A stretch of DNA of 64,000 nucleotides from Thermoguttaceae bacterium (GCA_017937485.1 JAGBDN010000003.1:62001-126000), one strand, 5' to 3'; shown: positions 8,675 to 18,170, numbered from the stretch's first letter. The notes: generated by a model from the sequence alone, not told the origin. Numbers and translations are program-made.

Positions 8675-10708
8675 TTATTTCGTCAAGTTGGCGACCTGTT
8701 CCGCCGAAAGCGCCCAAGTGAAAATCCGCGCGCGAACGACCGAACCCTTAAAGAACGCCGTCCCCTTGCCGTCTTTGCTAATGTCGGCGCCGACGCAAAA
8801 CGCTTGGAGCTTTTCGTCGGTCGGGTGCGTCAGTTTCCCCGACTTTTTCTTGCGGGCGACCTCCTTGCCGTCGACGTAAAGAATCAGCGTTTCGCCGTCG
8901 TAAGTCCCGAAAACGTCGTAAAATTTCCCGACTTCGATCGGCGTCGAAAGAATCTCGTACTTCCCGTCGATACTCGCCCAAAATTCGAGCGTTTGGTTCT
9001 TGCCGTTAATTTCGAACGAAACGCCGCGTCCTTCGGTGTTGGCGAAGACGTCGGCGGCGCCGCTCGAAAACGCGTCGAGCTTAAACTTCGCGGCGATCGT
9101 TCCGCGACGCAGTTTCGCATAATCGCGCTTGTCGAACTTAATTTTGAGATAATCGTCTTTGCCGTTGAAGATTCCGCGAACGACCGGGTAAACGGCGAAC
9201 GTCTGTTTCCCGAAAACTTCGACCGCTTTTTGCGTTTCGAGCCCGTTCGTCGGCGCGTTGACCCAACGGGCTTTGCCGTCGGCGTATTCGACGCGAACGT
9301 CGAGCATATTCGCTTCCGGCGCCGCCGCGTTCTTGTCGACCGTTTCGGTCGGGTCGGCCGGCGTCTTAATCTCGATTTCGAGCGACTTATCGCTTTCCTT
9401 AAAGAACGGATTCAACGCCGAAACGCGCAGACGGTACGTCGCGTCGTCATCGAGTTCCGCAAGCTCGACCCGCATCGTCTCCGGCGCGTCGAGGAAGTAA
9501 TATTCGGACCAAAAACGCTCTTCGCCGAACGGTTTCCAAGCGCCGTCCTTCTCGCGACGCTCTATCGCGACGCGGTACGAGTGAACGACGTCGGCGCAGG
9601 TCGCCTGCGGGAACTCGAGCGTCGCGCCGTTCGGAAACGTTTCTTTACAAACGACTTGCGCTCCGTCCGGCCAAACCGGCTTTTCGGACGTCTTGTAACG
9701 CTCGTCGGTGTAAAGATATTCTTCGACGGCGCCCGGTTTCGCGACGACGTAAACGAAGTCGAAAAAGGCGTTCGTTCGCAAGTCGTAAGGCTTTAAAACG
9801 ACGGAGTTATCGCGGCGAACTTCGACGACGTAAAACTCGGCGGCTTCGCGGTAACCTTTCGGGAATTTGTCGTATTTCCCGCCTTCGCCCCCCATTTCGT
9901 AATAGCTGAGCGTCGCCGTGCCGAACGCGGTGAAGCGGCCCTGCCAAGCGGAGCGCGGGTCGGCGATCGGATAGTGCGAGTGTCCGGAGAAATTAACGAC
10001 GTTCGGGTATTTTTGAAGCGGTTCGTAAAGGTCTTTTATGCCCCAGTTATCGTCGCCGCGACTCCCGTAAACGGTCGGCGTAATATGGTAATGTTGGAAG
10101 ACAAAAATCGGCTTGTTCGGGTCGGCTTGCGACGCGGCGTCAAGCTCCTTGTTTACCCAGTCGAGCGCGTACTTGTAATCGCCGTCGCGGCAGGTTCCCT
10201 TCTCCGGCGAAATCGCGATGAAGCGGAACCCGTTGACTTCGTAGACTTTATTCGCCGGAAGCTGCATAACCTTTTCCCAGCGTTCCTTTTGCGGCGCCGG
10301 ACTGTAGAACTCGTGGTTCCCCATGCAGATTACTTTTTCGGTGCCCGGCTTGACGCATTCGTCGAGCGTCTTTTTGAAGAGCGTAATTTCTTCGTCGTAA
10401 CCGTGATCGGTCATGTCGCCGGCGACGAGAAGCGCGTCGAATTTCGGGTAATTTTGCTTCGCCGAATAGTCGTACATAAACGCGACGGCTCGTTGAAAAC
10501 GCTCGCGTTCGGCGCAGTCGGCGTTTTTCTTGAAGTGAATATCGCTCATCGCGGCAAAGCGTAACACGACGTCGTTTTCGGCGGCGTCCGCGGCGGCTTC
10601 GTAAGCGGAAAAAACGCGACTCGGAAGGCAAAACGCGAGCGCGCTCAAAGCCCCGCCCTTCAAGACGTCGCGACGAGAAACGGATTTCGAACAAATAGCG
10701 GAACGCAT
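8675..10708 (-). CDS. Tat-exported calcineurin-like phosphoesterase with C-terminal LamG-like domain
   Basis: This is a 677-residue protein. A twin-arginine leader (SRRDVLKGG, then a hydrophobic stretch ending near SAYEAA) occupies the first 40 residues. The metallophosphoesterase core is intact: SDIHF, AGDMTDHG, MGNHEF, FQHYH and SGHSHYP. A fibronectin-like or linker segment follows. The last roughly 150 residues resemble a LamG/concanavalin domain (ENTEGRG-like, EFWASIDGKY, LILYVDGKEVA). The start at 10708 has GGGG about 8 bases upstream. It is a close paralogue of the next gene (10850-12877), with near-identical segments such as AAADAAENDVVLRFAAMSD. It probably acts on phosphoesters outside the cytoplasm; the substrate is unknown. 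Confidence 0.85.
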   Translation of the reverse strand: MRSAICSKSVSRRDVLKGGALSALAFCLPSRVFSAYEAAADAAENDVVLRFAAMSDIHFKKNADCAERERFQRAVAFMYDYSAKQNYPKFDALLVAGDMTDHGYDEEITLFKKTLDECVKPGTEKVICMGNHEFYSPAPQKERWEKVMQLPANKVYEVNGFRFIAISPEKGTCRDGDYKYALDWVNKELDAASQADPNKPIFVFQHYHITPTVYGSRGDDNWGIKDLYEPLQKYPNVVNFSGHSHYPIADPRSAWQGRFTAFGTATLSYYEMGGEGGKYDKFPKGYREAAEFYVVEVRRDNSVVLKPYDLRTNAFFDFVYVVAKPGAVEEYLYTDERYKTSEKPVWPDGAQVVCKETFPNGATLEFPQATCADVVHSYRVAIERREKDGAWKPFGEERFWSEYYFLDAPETMRVELAELDDDATYRLRVSALNPFFKESDKSLEIEIKTPADPTETVDKNAAAPEANMLDVRVEYADGKARWVNAPTNGLETQKAVEVFGKQTFAVYPVVRGIFNGKDDYLKIKFDKRDYAKLRRGTIAAKFKLDAFSSGAADVFANTEGRGVSFEINGKNQTLEFWASIDGKYEILSTPIEVGKFYDVFGTYDGETLILYVDGKEVARKKKSGKLTHPTDEKLQAFCVGADISKDGKGTAFFKGSVVRARIFTWALSAEQVANLTK

Positions 10709-10849
10709 AAACGACCCCTTTTTTCGTTAACGGTAAAACGTTTAATAAAGCGAATTAAAACAACGAAAACAAAGAACGAAAGACAAGGCGAGCGCCGAAA
10801 ACGCCGTCCGACGCCCGCCGAAAAATTCAAACGCAAACGCTTGCCGCCG

Positions 10850-12877
10850 TTACTTTTGCGACAAGTTCGCGACTTGTTCCGCCGTCAAAGCCCAACTGTA
10901 AAGACGGGCCCAAGCGACGCTTCCCTTGAAGAACGTGTTCGGCTTTCCGTCCGGCCCAATATCGCCGCCGACGCAAAACGCTTGCGCTTTCTCGGCTTGC
11001 GGATGCGTCAAGCGACCTTTAACGTCGAGTCGCGCCGCCTCTTTGCCGTCGACGTAAAGAATCAACGACGCCCCGTCGTAAGTCGCGAACGCGTCGACGT
11101 ATTTCCCGGTTTCGACCGGCGCTCGCAAAATGCGGTACTGACCGTCGACGCTCGCCCAAAGCGCGAGTTTGCGTTCTTTAGCGTCGACGTTGAAACCGAT
11201 TCCGCGCCCTTCGGTGTTCGAGAAAATAACGCCGTTGTTCGGAGTAAATTCGTCGAATTTAAAGCGGACGCCGAGCGACGCGTTCGTCAGTTTGGCGTAA
11301 TCGCGGCGATCGAACTTGATTTTGAACGCGTCGTCCGCGCCGTCGAACGCGGCGGCTTGCGCGCCGTTAAGCGCTTCTTCCGCAACGATTTGCGGAGCGC
11401 CGAACGTTTCAACCGGTTTTTGCGTTTCGAGCGCGTTCGTCGGCGCGTTGACGACTTTCCCGTCGACGAACGAAACGGCGAGCATATTCGCGTCCGGTTT
11501 CGGCGCGTTTTTGTCGACCGTGTCGAACGGGTCGACCGGCGTCGAAAACTCGATTTCAAGCGACTTATCGCTCGAACGCAGGAACGGGTTTTGCGCGAAA
11601 ATTCGAGCGCGGTACGACGAGGCGTCGGCTAAGTCGGCCAACTCGATTTTCAGCGTCTCCGGAACGTTCGAGAAGAAGAAATACGACCAAAAGCATTGCG
11701 TTCCAAAGGGTTGGAAGTCGCCGTTTCGGTCGCGCTTCTCAATTTCGACGCGGTACGAGTGAACGACGTCGTCGCAAACCGCTTGCGGAAACTCGAAAAC
11801 CGCGCCGTTTGGAAGCGTCTCTTTGCAAACGACTTGCGTTCCGTCTTTCCAAACCGGCTTCGCGGACGTCTTGTAACGTTCTTCGGTGTAAACGTAACTC
11901 TCGACCGCGCCCGGTTTCGCGACGACGTAAGAAATATCGTAAAAGCGTTCGGCGGCCAAGTCGTAAGGCTTCAACACGACGGAATTATCGCGGCGAACTT
12001 CGACGATATAGAATTGCGCAACCTCTTCTTTTCCGGCGGGATAGCGTTCGAGCCCGAGCCCTTCGTGCCCCATGCAGAGATAGCTGAGCGTCCCGTTGTT
12101 GAACGCGCTGAAACGCCCCTGCCAAGCGGAGCGCGGGTCGTTGATCGGATAGTGCGAGTGCCCGGAGAAGTGAACGACGCGCGGACGTTTGTTCAACGCT
12201 TCGTAAGTGTCTTTAACGCCCCAGTTATCGGTTCCGCGACCGCCGTAAACCGTCGGCGACACGGGGTAGTGGTGGTGAACGAAAATCGGCTTTTCCGGGT
12301 CGGCGGCCTCGGCGTCGGCGAGCGCTTTTTCGAACCAGTCGAGCGCGTACAGGTAATCGCCGTTCGCCATCGTGCCCTTTTCCGGCGACAGCGCGATAAA
12401 TTGGAAGCCCTTCGCCTCGCAGACGTTGTTCGCGGAAACGCCGAACGTCTTTTCCCACAACGGTTTCGAACCGCCCCAAAACTCGTGGTTCCCCATGCAG
12501 ATACTGAGTTTTGTCTCCGGTTTCAAGCCCTCGTCGAGGCATTTTTTGAACGTTCCGATTTCCTCGATAATCCCGTGGTCGGAAATGTCGCCGGCGACGA
12601 GCAGGAGGTCGAACGTCGGGTATTTTTGTTTCCCGGAATAGTCGTACATAAACTCAAGCGCGCGCTTAAATCGAGCGACTTCGCGGCATTTCGGGTCTTT
12701 CTTGAAGTGAACGTCGCTCATCGCGGCAAAGCGTAACACGACGTCGTTTTCCGCCGCGTCCGCCGCCGCTTCGTACTTCGCGAGGAGCCGAGAAGGGAGA
12801 CAAAGGAGACCGGTCGCCGCCGCGGCGCCGCCTAAGAAAGAACGTCGAGTTAAACGGGAAAGACTCTTTTCGGACAT
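10850..12877 (-). CDS. Tat-exported calcineurin-like phosphoesterase with LamG-like domain (paralogue)
   Basis: This 675-residue protein has the same architecture as its downstream neighbour: twin-arginine leader LTRRSFLGG, metallophosphoesterase motifs SDVHF, AGDISDHG, MGNHEF, HHHYP and SGHSHYP, then a C-terminal LamG-like domain (LALWASVDGQY, LILYVDGKEAA). I chose the ATG at 12877 because GGGAG lies about 9 bases upstream and it starts just before the Tat motif; a longer frame reaches 12919. The intergenic gap to the paralogue is about 140 bases. This is a tandem duplication, with divergence mainly in the linker and lectin-like parts. Confidence 0.85.
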   Translation of the reverse strand: MSEKSLSRLTRRSFLGGAAAATGLLCLPSRLLAKYEAAADAAENDVVLRFAAMSDVHFKKDPKCREVARFKRALEFMYDYSGKQKYPTFDLLLVAGDISDHGIIEEIGTFKKCLDEGLKPETKLSICMGNHEFWGGSKPLWEKTFGVSANNVCEAKGFQFIALSPEKGTMANGDYLYALDWFEKALADAEAADPEKPIFVHHHYPVSPTVYGGRGTDNWGVKDTYEALNKRPRVVHFSGHSHYPINDPRSAWQGRFSAFNNGTLSYLCMGHEGLGLERYPAGKEEVAQFYIVEVRRDNSVVLKPYDLAAERFYDISYVVAKPGAVESYVYTEERYKTSAKPVWKDGTQVVCKETLPNGAVFEFPQAVCDDVVHSYRVEIEKRDRNGDFQPFGTQCFWSYFFFSNVPETLKIELADLADASSYRARIFAQNPFLRSSDKSLEIEFSTPVDPFDTVDKNAPKPDANMLAVSFVDGKVVNAPTNALETQKPVETFGAPQIVAEEALNGAQAAAFDGADDAFKIKFDRRDYAKLTNASLGVRFKFDEFTPNNGVIFSNTEGRGIGFNVDAKERKLALWASVDGQYRILRAPVETGKYVDAFATYDGASLILYVDGKEAARLDVKGRLTHPQAEKAQAFCVGGDIGPDGKPNTFFKGSVAWARLYSWALTAEQVANLSQK

Positions 12878-13158
12878 TGCGCAAACTCCCGCCGCCGACG
12901 CGGTTACGTCGCGGCGCAAATCAAGAGGAACGTTAAAAAAACGCGAAATACTTTTCGCCGACTTCCGGCGCCGCCTTCTATTATACCGCGCCGAAAACGC
13001 AAAAACAAGAGCCGAAGCGCAATTTTCGAAATTTCGCGCCGATTTTTTTGCGCCCGCCTTTAAGAACCAAGCGCAAGCGCCGCCGTCGCAAGAAAAAGAA
13101 ACGACGCGACGCCGAAAAACTCGACGCCGCGTCGCTTCTTAATTTTTCGTTCGACGCT
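12878..13158. other. Intergenic region, no gene seen
   Basis: This lies between the metzincin gene and the phosphoesterase at 12877. TTCTATTATACC near 12975 reads TATAAT-like on the minus strand and may be the -10 of the phosphoesterase pair. Around 13090-13140 a GC stem (CGACGCG/CGCGTCG) is followed on the minus strand by a T-rich run, a possible second terminator of the metzincin gene. Confidence 0.4.
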
Positions 13159-13198
13159 CGGTTCGCGACGCGCTCGTTTTACTCGGCGTCGCGAACCG
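13159..13198 (-). terminator. Perfect 13-bp hairpin after the metzincin gene
   Basis: CGGTTCGCGACGC (13159-13171) pairs exactly with GCGTCGCGAACCG (13186-13198) across a 14-base loop. It starts 23 bases after the stop codon at 13221. There is no U-tract directly after it on the minus strand. Confidence 0.6.
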
Positions 13199-13220
13199 TT
13201 CGCCTCAACCTAACTCGTTA

Positions 13221-16200
13221 TCAAAGAACGCGTTTCGCTTCGAGCGCTTGGTCGATGCGTTCGAGGAGATTTTCCAAGTGCGCGCGTTCGTAAGAACCGG
13301 CCGGAACGCCGGCTTCGATCGTCGCTTTAACGTCGGCGCGAACGGCGCGCATTTGCATACGAGCCAAGGCGCCGAAGTCGGCGGAACCGGCGGCGGTCGT
13401 CGTCGCGGTGGCGAAGTCCGCAAGTCGGCTCAGGTAAACGCGTTGCAGGTTGCGGCGCGTCGACGAAATCGTCAGTTTCGGCAGCTCTTGACCGTCTTTG
13501 CGATCTTTCGTCGCTTTGGCGGAATCGGCGATTTCCTTGAAGATCGCGGCGCCGAGCGAGTCGATCATTTCCGCGCTCGTGAAGACGTCTTCGCCCGCCG
13601 CGACGCGGAGTTCGGCGTCGGCCAAGTGGCTCAGCGTCGTCGCCGAGAGAATGCGGTTCAGGAGCGAGGTTTGCCAAGCCAAAATCGTGCCGTGAACGTC
13701 CGTGTCGTAACGATCCGGAATTTCGGAACCCCAGTGATTCCAACGGTTCGGAGCGAGGTAGTTGAACATATTGTCCGGGATTTGGTACGAGTCGACGCCG
13801 AACGCTTCCTTGCAGAGGAGTTCCATCGCTTCGCGTTGTTTCGCCGCCGGAGCAACAACGAACGGCGCGCGGGCGTTTTCGTCGCCTTTGAAATCGCGGT
13901 TGATCGAGACGCCGCCGATGAAGCGCGCCGCGAACGTCAAACCGTTGTTTTTCCACGACGTCAGCATATTGAAGCGAGCGCGGAGACGGTTGTAGCTTTC
14001 GCCGTCTTTAACGATGCGGTCGGTCAGGCCCGGCATCAATTGCGACACGAGTTCGCAACGGACTTTCGCGTATTCGATCGGGTCGGAGCCGAGATCCCAA
14101 ACGTTGGCGTAGGGGTCGCAGGTCGAGCCGTAGGTGTCTTCGTCGGTGAGGTAGTTGAGTTCCGGCTTCGTTTGCATCGCGGCCAACTTCTTCAATTCCG
14201 GGACTTCCGTTTCGGTCGTTTTGCCCGGGAAGACGCGGTAACCGTATTCGATAACCCAGAAGTCGTAGTCGCCGAGGCGGTACGAGAAGTAGTCGCCTTG
14301 CTTTTTGCCCTTCGGCATCACGTTGATCGGCGCGTATTCCATAATCGAGCCGACGAAACCTCGGTCGTCCCAAGACTTCGAGTTGATTTCTTCGAGCGAG
14401 TGGAGCGCGCTTTGCTTGAAGTTGTGGCGCAGACCGAGCGTATGGCCGACTTCGTGCGTAACGAGCTGTTTCAAGCCTTGCTCGATCATCTTTTTACGTT
14501 CGGCTTCGTGTTTCGCTTTATTTTCTTTTTTCGTCGCTTCGGCTTTCGCGGCGGCTTCGGCGGCTTTCTTCGCTTCTTCCGCTTTTTTGGCTTCTTCGGC
14601 CTTCGCGGCTTCGGCGGCCTTCTTGGCTTCCTCTTCCGCTTTCTTTTCGGCTTCCCAAGCCTTCTTGATTTCTTCGGCCTTGGCGGCGGCTTCGTTCGCG
14701 ACGCGCAACGCTTCGTCGGCCTTGGCTTTAGCTTCGTCGACTTTCGCGGTCAACTCGGCTTTGACGGCTTCGTCGGCCTTGGCGAGTTCTTCGGCGAGTT
14801 TCTTCGCTTCTTCTTGCGCTTTCGCGGCGGCTTCGGCGGCGACGCGAGCGGCTTCTTCCGCGGCTTTCTTCGCTTCTTCTTGCGCTTTCGCGGCGGCTTC
14901 GGCGGCTTTCGCGACGGCTTCTTCCGCGGCTTTCTTTGCTTCTTCTTCGGCGGCTTTCGCGGCTTTGGCTTGCGCGGCGGCGTCTTCGGCGTTCGTTTCG
15001 TCGGCGATCGCCATCACGTCGAAGAAGGTGTTGGCCAACCCGAACTGTTGCGAATAGAAGAGTTCCGCATCTTCTTCCGCGAAGCTCTTACGGGAGTCGT
15101 AAGTTCCGTCGGCCATCGCCTTTTGGAACGCTTCCTCGGCGGACGCGCCGGAGAATTTGTCGGCGAGTTCCTGCGGCGAGTAAAGGTCGAATTGGCGATT
15201 CCAGCTGGTGAGGAACCCGACGGTCAAAACGACGTCGGCGTCGAGGATTTGGCCGGTCATAGGATTGACGCGGCGCGGGCCGATCGCAAAACCGGTTTGC
15301 GAAACGCTCCAGCGAATCGCGTTGTAGTTGACGTCTTCCGGATCCCATTCGTCGTTGTCTTCTTGTTGACGGACTTCGACGGCGTCGTAAAAACCGGCTT
15401 GCTCGAACGCGCGGTTCCATTCCAAAATACCGTCGCGCAAGAGTTTGCGATATTGGTGCGGCGTCGCTTTATCGAGCCAGAAAACGATCGGCTTTTTCGG
15501 CAGCGATTTTTCGGCTTCCGGTTCGAGCTTTTCGAGTTGCCAACGGTCGATGTAGCGCTTGAAGTTGCCGTCCGGCGAAAGGTCGCTGACGTCGCAAATC
15601 GCCGAGTTGAAGTAACCGACGCGTTCGTCGGCGTAACGCGGTTTGTAGCCGGTATCCTTCAAACGGCTGATCGAATAGTGGATATTGATCGTAACGCCGC
15701 GGGTGTCGATAACGGTGTCGCTCGAACCGGGACGACCGCCGTAAGTCGCTTCGACTTCAATTTCAACGTTGTCTTTGAGCCCCTTGATCGACTCCCAACG
15801 CGAACGACCGCGGTCGAACGAGAAATTGCCCAACGCTCTAGATTGAACGTTCGCCAACGTGTCGCTCATAAAGAGGCCCGTAACGTCGATAACGTAACCG
15901 CCTTGCGGGCCGCGAGCGACGATCGGCAGGCTGAAGACGACGCTGTCGGCGTAAGCGACTTTCAACGCTTCGGTATCCGGGCCCTTGTTCGCGCGGTAAC
16001 GATAGTTGCGACGCAGGAACTGGATGCGGTCGCCGACTTTGCGGAAACGCCAAATCATATCGTTGCCGAAGTTCCAAGACTGACCGCCGTAAAGCGCGTC
16101 TTCCCCGATCCCGCGAGCGATCGAGATGATCATAATGTAATCGACGTCGAGCGAAGACGGCGTGATTTCCCAGAACAGGTTCTCTTTTTGCGTGTAGGTC

Positions 16201-16457
16201 GGAATCGGCCCGCCGAGACGCGACGCGTCCGGGGCGACGAGTCCAAAGTCGCGATATTCGGTCGGAGCCGCCGCGAGCGCTTCGTTCGAAACGGTCGTTT
16301 CGGTCGCTTCGGTTTCTTCGCCGTTATCCGGCGTCGGCATATTCGTTTCGCTAACGACCGCCGGTTTCGCAACTTCGATCGTCGACGCGTCGTCGGCCCA
16401 AGCCGAGGCGCCGGCGCCGAAAATAAGCGCGGCCAATAAAAGGAGATGACGTTTCAT
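13221..16457 (-). CDS. Exported zinc metalloprotease (metzincin, DUF4953/DUF5117 type) with helical insertion
   Basis: This 1078-residue protein has a signal peptide (MKRHLLLLAALIFGAGASAWA). The first roughly 450 residues match the N-terminal regions of the DUF5117/DUF5118-DUF4953 metalloprotease group. The zinc site HEVGHTLGLRH lies near residue 666 and fits HExxHxxGxxH. SIMEYAP near 704 is the expected Met-turn. Between about 482 and 655 sits an Ala/Lys/Glu-rich segment with repeated AAAKAQEEAKKAAEEA units, predicted to be a long helix or coiled coil. It lies directly before the catalytic helix and is not typical of the family. I infer a periplasmic or outer-membrane protease. The gene has its own promoter at 16612-16640. 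Confidence 0.85.
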   Translation of the reverse strand: MKRHLLLLAALIFGAGASAWADDASTIEVAKPAVVSETNMPTPDNGEETEATETTVSNEALAAAPTEYRDFGLVAPDASRLGGPIPTYTQKENLFWEITPSSLDVDYIMIISIARGIGEDALYGGQSWNFGNDMIWRFRKVGDRIQFLRRNYRYRANKGPDTEALKVAYADSVVFSLPIVARGPQGGYVIDVTGLFMSDTLANVQSRALGNFSFDRGRSRWESIKGLKDNVEIEVEATYGGRPGSSDTVIDTRGVTINIHYSISRLKDTGYKPRYADERVGYFNSAICDVSDLSPDGNFKRYIDRWQLEKLEPEAEKSLPKKPIVFWLDKATPHQYRKLLRDGILEWNRAFEQAGFYDAVEVRQQEDNDEWDPEDVNYNAIRWSVSQTGFAIGPRRVNPMTGQILDADVVLTVGFLTSWNRQFDLYSPQELADKFSGASAEEAFQKAMADGTYDSRKSFAEEDAELFYSQQFGLANTFFDVMAIADETNAEDAAAQAKAAKAAEEEAKKAAEEAVAKAAEAAAKAQEEAKKAAEEAARVAAEAAAKAQEEAKKLAEELAKADEAVKAELTAKVDEAKAKADEALRVANEAAAKAEEIKKAWEAEKKAEEEAKKAAEAAKAEEAKKAEEAKKAAEAAAKAEATKKENKAKHEAERKKMIEQGLKQLVTHEVGHTLGLRHNFKQSALHSLEEINSKSWDDRGFVGSIMEYAPINVMPKGKKQGDYFSYRLGDYDFWVIEYGYRVFPGKTTETEVPELKKLAAMQTKPELNYLTDEDTYGSTCDPYANVWDLGSDPIEYAKVRCELVSQLMPGLTDRIVKDGESYNRLRARFNMLTSWKNNGLTFAARFIGGVSINRDFKGDENARAPFVVAPAAKQREAMELLCKEAFGVDSYQIPDNMFNYLAPNRWNHWGSEIPDRYDTDVHGTILAWQTSLLNRILSATTLSHLADAELRVAAGEDVFTSAEMIDSLGAAIFKEIADSAKATKDRKDGQELPKLTISSTRRNLQRVYLSRLADFATATTTAAGSADFGALARMQMRAVRADVKATIEAGVPAGSYERAHLENLLERIDQALEAKRVL

Positions 16458-16828
16458 GAATAACCTTTCGTTATTTTAAATCGATAAAACGAACGCAAAC
16501 GCGGCAACGTTTTTTGCTCCAACTTTCTTCGCGGCGTCAAATTCAGCGCTCCCGCTAAAACCGGCGCACGCGAGCGGGCAAAATCGTCCGTCCAGTCTAT
16601 CCAGCCTCCCTATTTTACCGCAACGACAAAAATTTATCAAGTAAGAATTTTAGAAAGTTAGGAAAAATTAAGAATCTTTGACGGAAAAATCGGAAAGAAC
16701 GCAAACCGTCAATTTTAACGAGCGGAGCGACGACGCCAATTTTAACGCGTTCCCCGAACGCCTTCGCCGCTCCGACGAAACAAACGCTAATCAAAAAATC
16801 AACAAGAACTCAATACGCGTCGTTTTTT
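16458..16828. other. Intergenic region with the metzincin promoter
   Basis: There is no gene in these 371 bases. Besides the promoter there is a 7-base inverted repeat TTGACGG/CCGTCAA around 16677-16713 that could act behind the NUDIX gene. A direct repeat CAATTTTAACG occurs twice between 16708 and 16747. Confidence 0.4.
16612..16640 (-). promoter_or_regulatory. Sigma70-like promoter of the metzincin gene
   Basis: On the minus strand TTGATA (16640-16635), a 17-base spacer and TAAAAT (16617-16612) lie about 155 bases upstream of the ATG at 16457. Both boxes are one or two changes from consensus. Confidence 0.65.
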
Positions 16829-17386
16829 TCATTCTTGCGTTCCTTTGAACCGTCGACTTTCCGCCAACGAAATTTCGCCGTCGACGATTTTTCGAACGAT
16901 TTCTCGATTATTCGCCAAAAAATCGGCGTCTTCGAGCAAACTCGGGAGCGTTCGCCATTCGACGGCGGCGACTTCCTCCGGTTGCGGACGCAGTTCGACG
17001 TTCGGGTCGTCGGAGCGCGCGTCGGCGGCGAACCAAAAGAGCGGCGCGCCGGTCGGCGTTTGGCGTTTTCCAAGGAAACGTCCGACTTCGACGTCGAGCC
17101 CGACTTCTTCGAGAAATTCGCGAGAAACGGCGTCTCGCGGCTCTTCGCCGGGCTCGATCCCCCCTCCGGGAAAACAAAGCGCGCCGGGAGCGGCGACCGT
17201 CGCGGAACGTCGAACAATTAGGAACTCGACGCGAGAAAAATCGAACGGTTCTCCGCTCTTCGTCGAAAACGGCGGTCGAGGGACGATCGCGACCGCGCCG
17301 CCTCGCCCGTTTTTCGCCGCGTCCCGTTCGCCATTTTCGCCGCTTCCCTTATTTTCGCCCGATCCGCCGTTTTTACTCGCTTCCAT
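16829..17386 (-). CDS. NUDIX hydrolase
   Basis: This is a 185-residue protein. The NUDIX box is complete: G-x5-E-x7-RE-F-L-EE-V-G-L, read from GGIEPGE through REFLEEVGL at about residues 75-98. It should hydrolyse a nucleoside diphosphate linked to another group; the substrate cannot be told from sequence. The first 30 residues are Gly/Asn/Glu-rich and look disordered. The gene lies 58 bases downstream of the VanZ-like gene on the same strand, so the two may be co-transcribed. No strong Shine-Dalgarno precedes the ATG at 17386, so an internal start is possible. Confidence 0.85.
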   Translation of the reverse strand: MEASKNGGSGENKGSGENGERDAAKNGRGGAVAIVPRPPFSTKSGEPFDFSRVEFLIVRRSATVAAPGALCFPGGGIEPGEEPRDAVSREFLEEVGLDVEVGRFLGKRQTPTGAPLFWFAADARSDDPNVELRPQPEEVAAVEWRTLPSLLEDADFLANNREIVRKIVDGEISLAESRRFKGTQE

Positions 17387-17444
17387 ATTCGCCGCCGTTT
17401 CGCTCTTTTATTCGTTTTTCTCGTCGCGTCGTCGTTTTTAGTCG

Positions 17445-17867
17445 TTAAGCGCCGCGCTTTTTATCGTTCTCCGCCGTTTCGTCGGCGTTCTTTTTTCGCG
17501 TCCAAAGGCGAAGGAGCCGTCCCGCTTCCAAACCGAGCAAGACGCCGGCGACGTTTTGAAAAATATCGATCAATTCAAAACAACGCCCGGTATTAAAAAG
17601 CAGTTCCCCTAATTCCTGCAACCCCTCCGAACCGACCGCCCAAAGAAGCAAAAGAACGCGCCAACGCCCGGTCGACCAATTTCGCCGCGCCACCCCGACG
17701 CCGAGTCCCAAAACGCCGAAAGCGCCCAAATGCAAAAAGTCGAGCGCAAAACCGACGCGCGGAACCTCCGGCCTCGGCGTCAACAACATATACGCCATCC
17801 AAATAAAGTACGCGCCGGTTAAAAACGCGACAAATTTCCTTATTCGCTCTCTCGATTTACCGCTCAT
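17445..17867 (-). CDS. VanZ-like small membrane protein
   Basis: As called, this is 140 residues, the usual VanZ-family size. Four hydrophobic segments are visible (FVAFLTGAYFIWMAYMLL; LDFLHLGAFGVLGLGVG; VLLLLWAVGSEGLQE; FQNVAGVLLGLEAGRLL). The DFLHLGAFG and E-x-x-Q positions fit the family. I chose the ATG at 17867 because AGGG lies about 12 bases upstream and a TATAAT at 17930-17925 would then give a leader of about 50 bases. A start at 17918 would be almost leaderless. The function is unknown beyond membrane location. Confidence 0.7.
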   Translation of the reverse strand: MSGKSRERIRKFVAFLTGAYFIWMAYMLLTPRPEVPRVGFALDFLHLGAFGVLGLGVGVARRNWSTGRWRVLLLLWAVGSEGLQELGELLFNTGRCFELIDIFQNVAGVLLGLEAGRLLRLWTRKKNADETAENDKKRGA

Positions 17868-18170
17868 CTTCTCGTTTTCCCTCGTTGCGCCGTTAAATTT
17901 CTCGACTTTTATTTTCATCGTTCCATTATATCCGAAAAGTCTCCCGCGAAAAGTCGGCCCGACCGTTAAATTCTCCCCGTTTGCCGACGCCGCGCGTCTC
18001 GCCAAGGCAAAATAAGCAAAGCGGCGAAACTTTACCGGTCGCGACGTAAAAAAACAGCGAAAAACCGAAATTGCCCTAGCGTCTCGATAAAAAAAACGTT
18101 AAACTTACGCAAAAATTCCCTTTATTCGTTATTGTCGAACGTCGCCCGCGCGCCGTTTGGAGAGCGTTTT
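17868..18170. other. Divergent intergenic region
   Basis: This separates the minus-strand VanZ unit from the plus-strand envelope pair. It holds the minus TATAAT at 17930-17925 and an AT-rich stretch at 18085-18125 (TTAAACTTACGC, CCCTTTATTCG) that could hold the plus-strand promoter. I see no gene. Confidence 0.4.
17925..17930 (-). promoter_or_regulatory. -10 element for the VanZ-NUDIX unit
   Basis: A perfect TATAAT on the minus strand; the -35 is weak. Confidence 0.45.

Noticed and set aside
13248..16439. 1063-codon plus-strand open frame opposite the metzincin
   Set aside because: It mirrors the metzincin gene and shows Phe/Gly/Arg strings opposite the Ala/Lys helix; no ribosome-binding site or domain.
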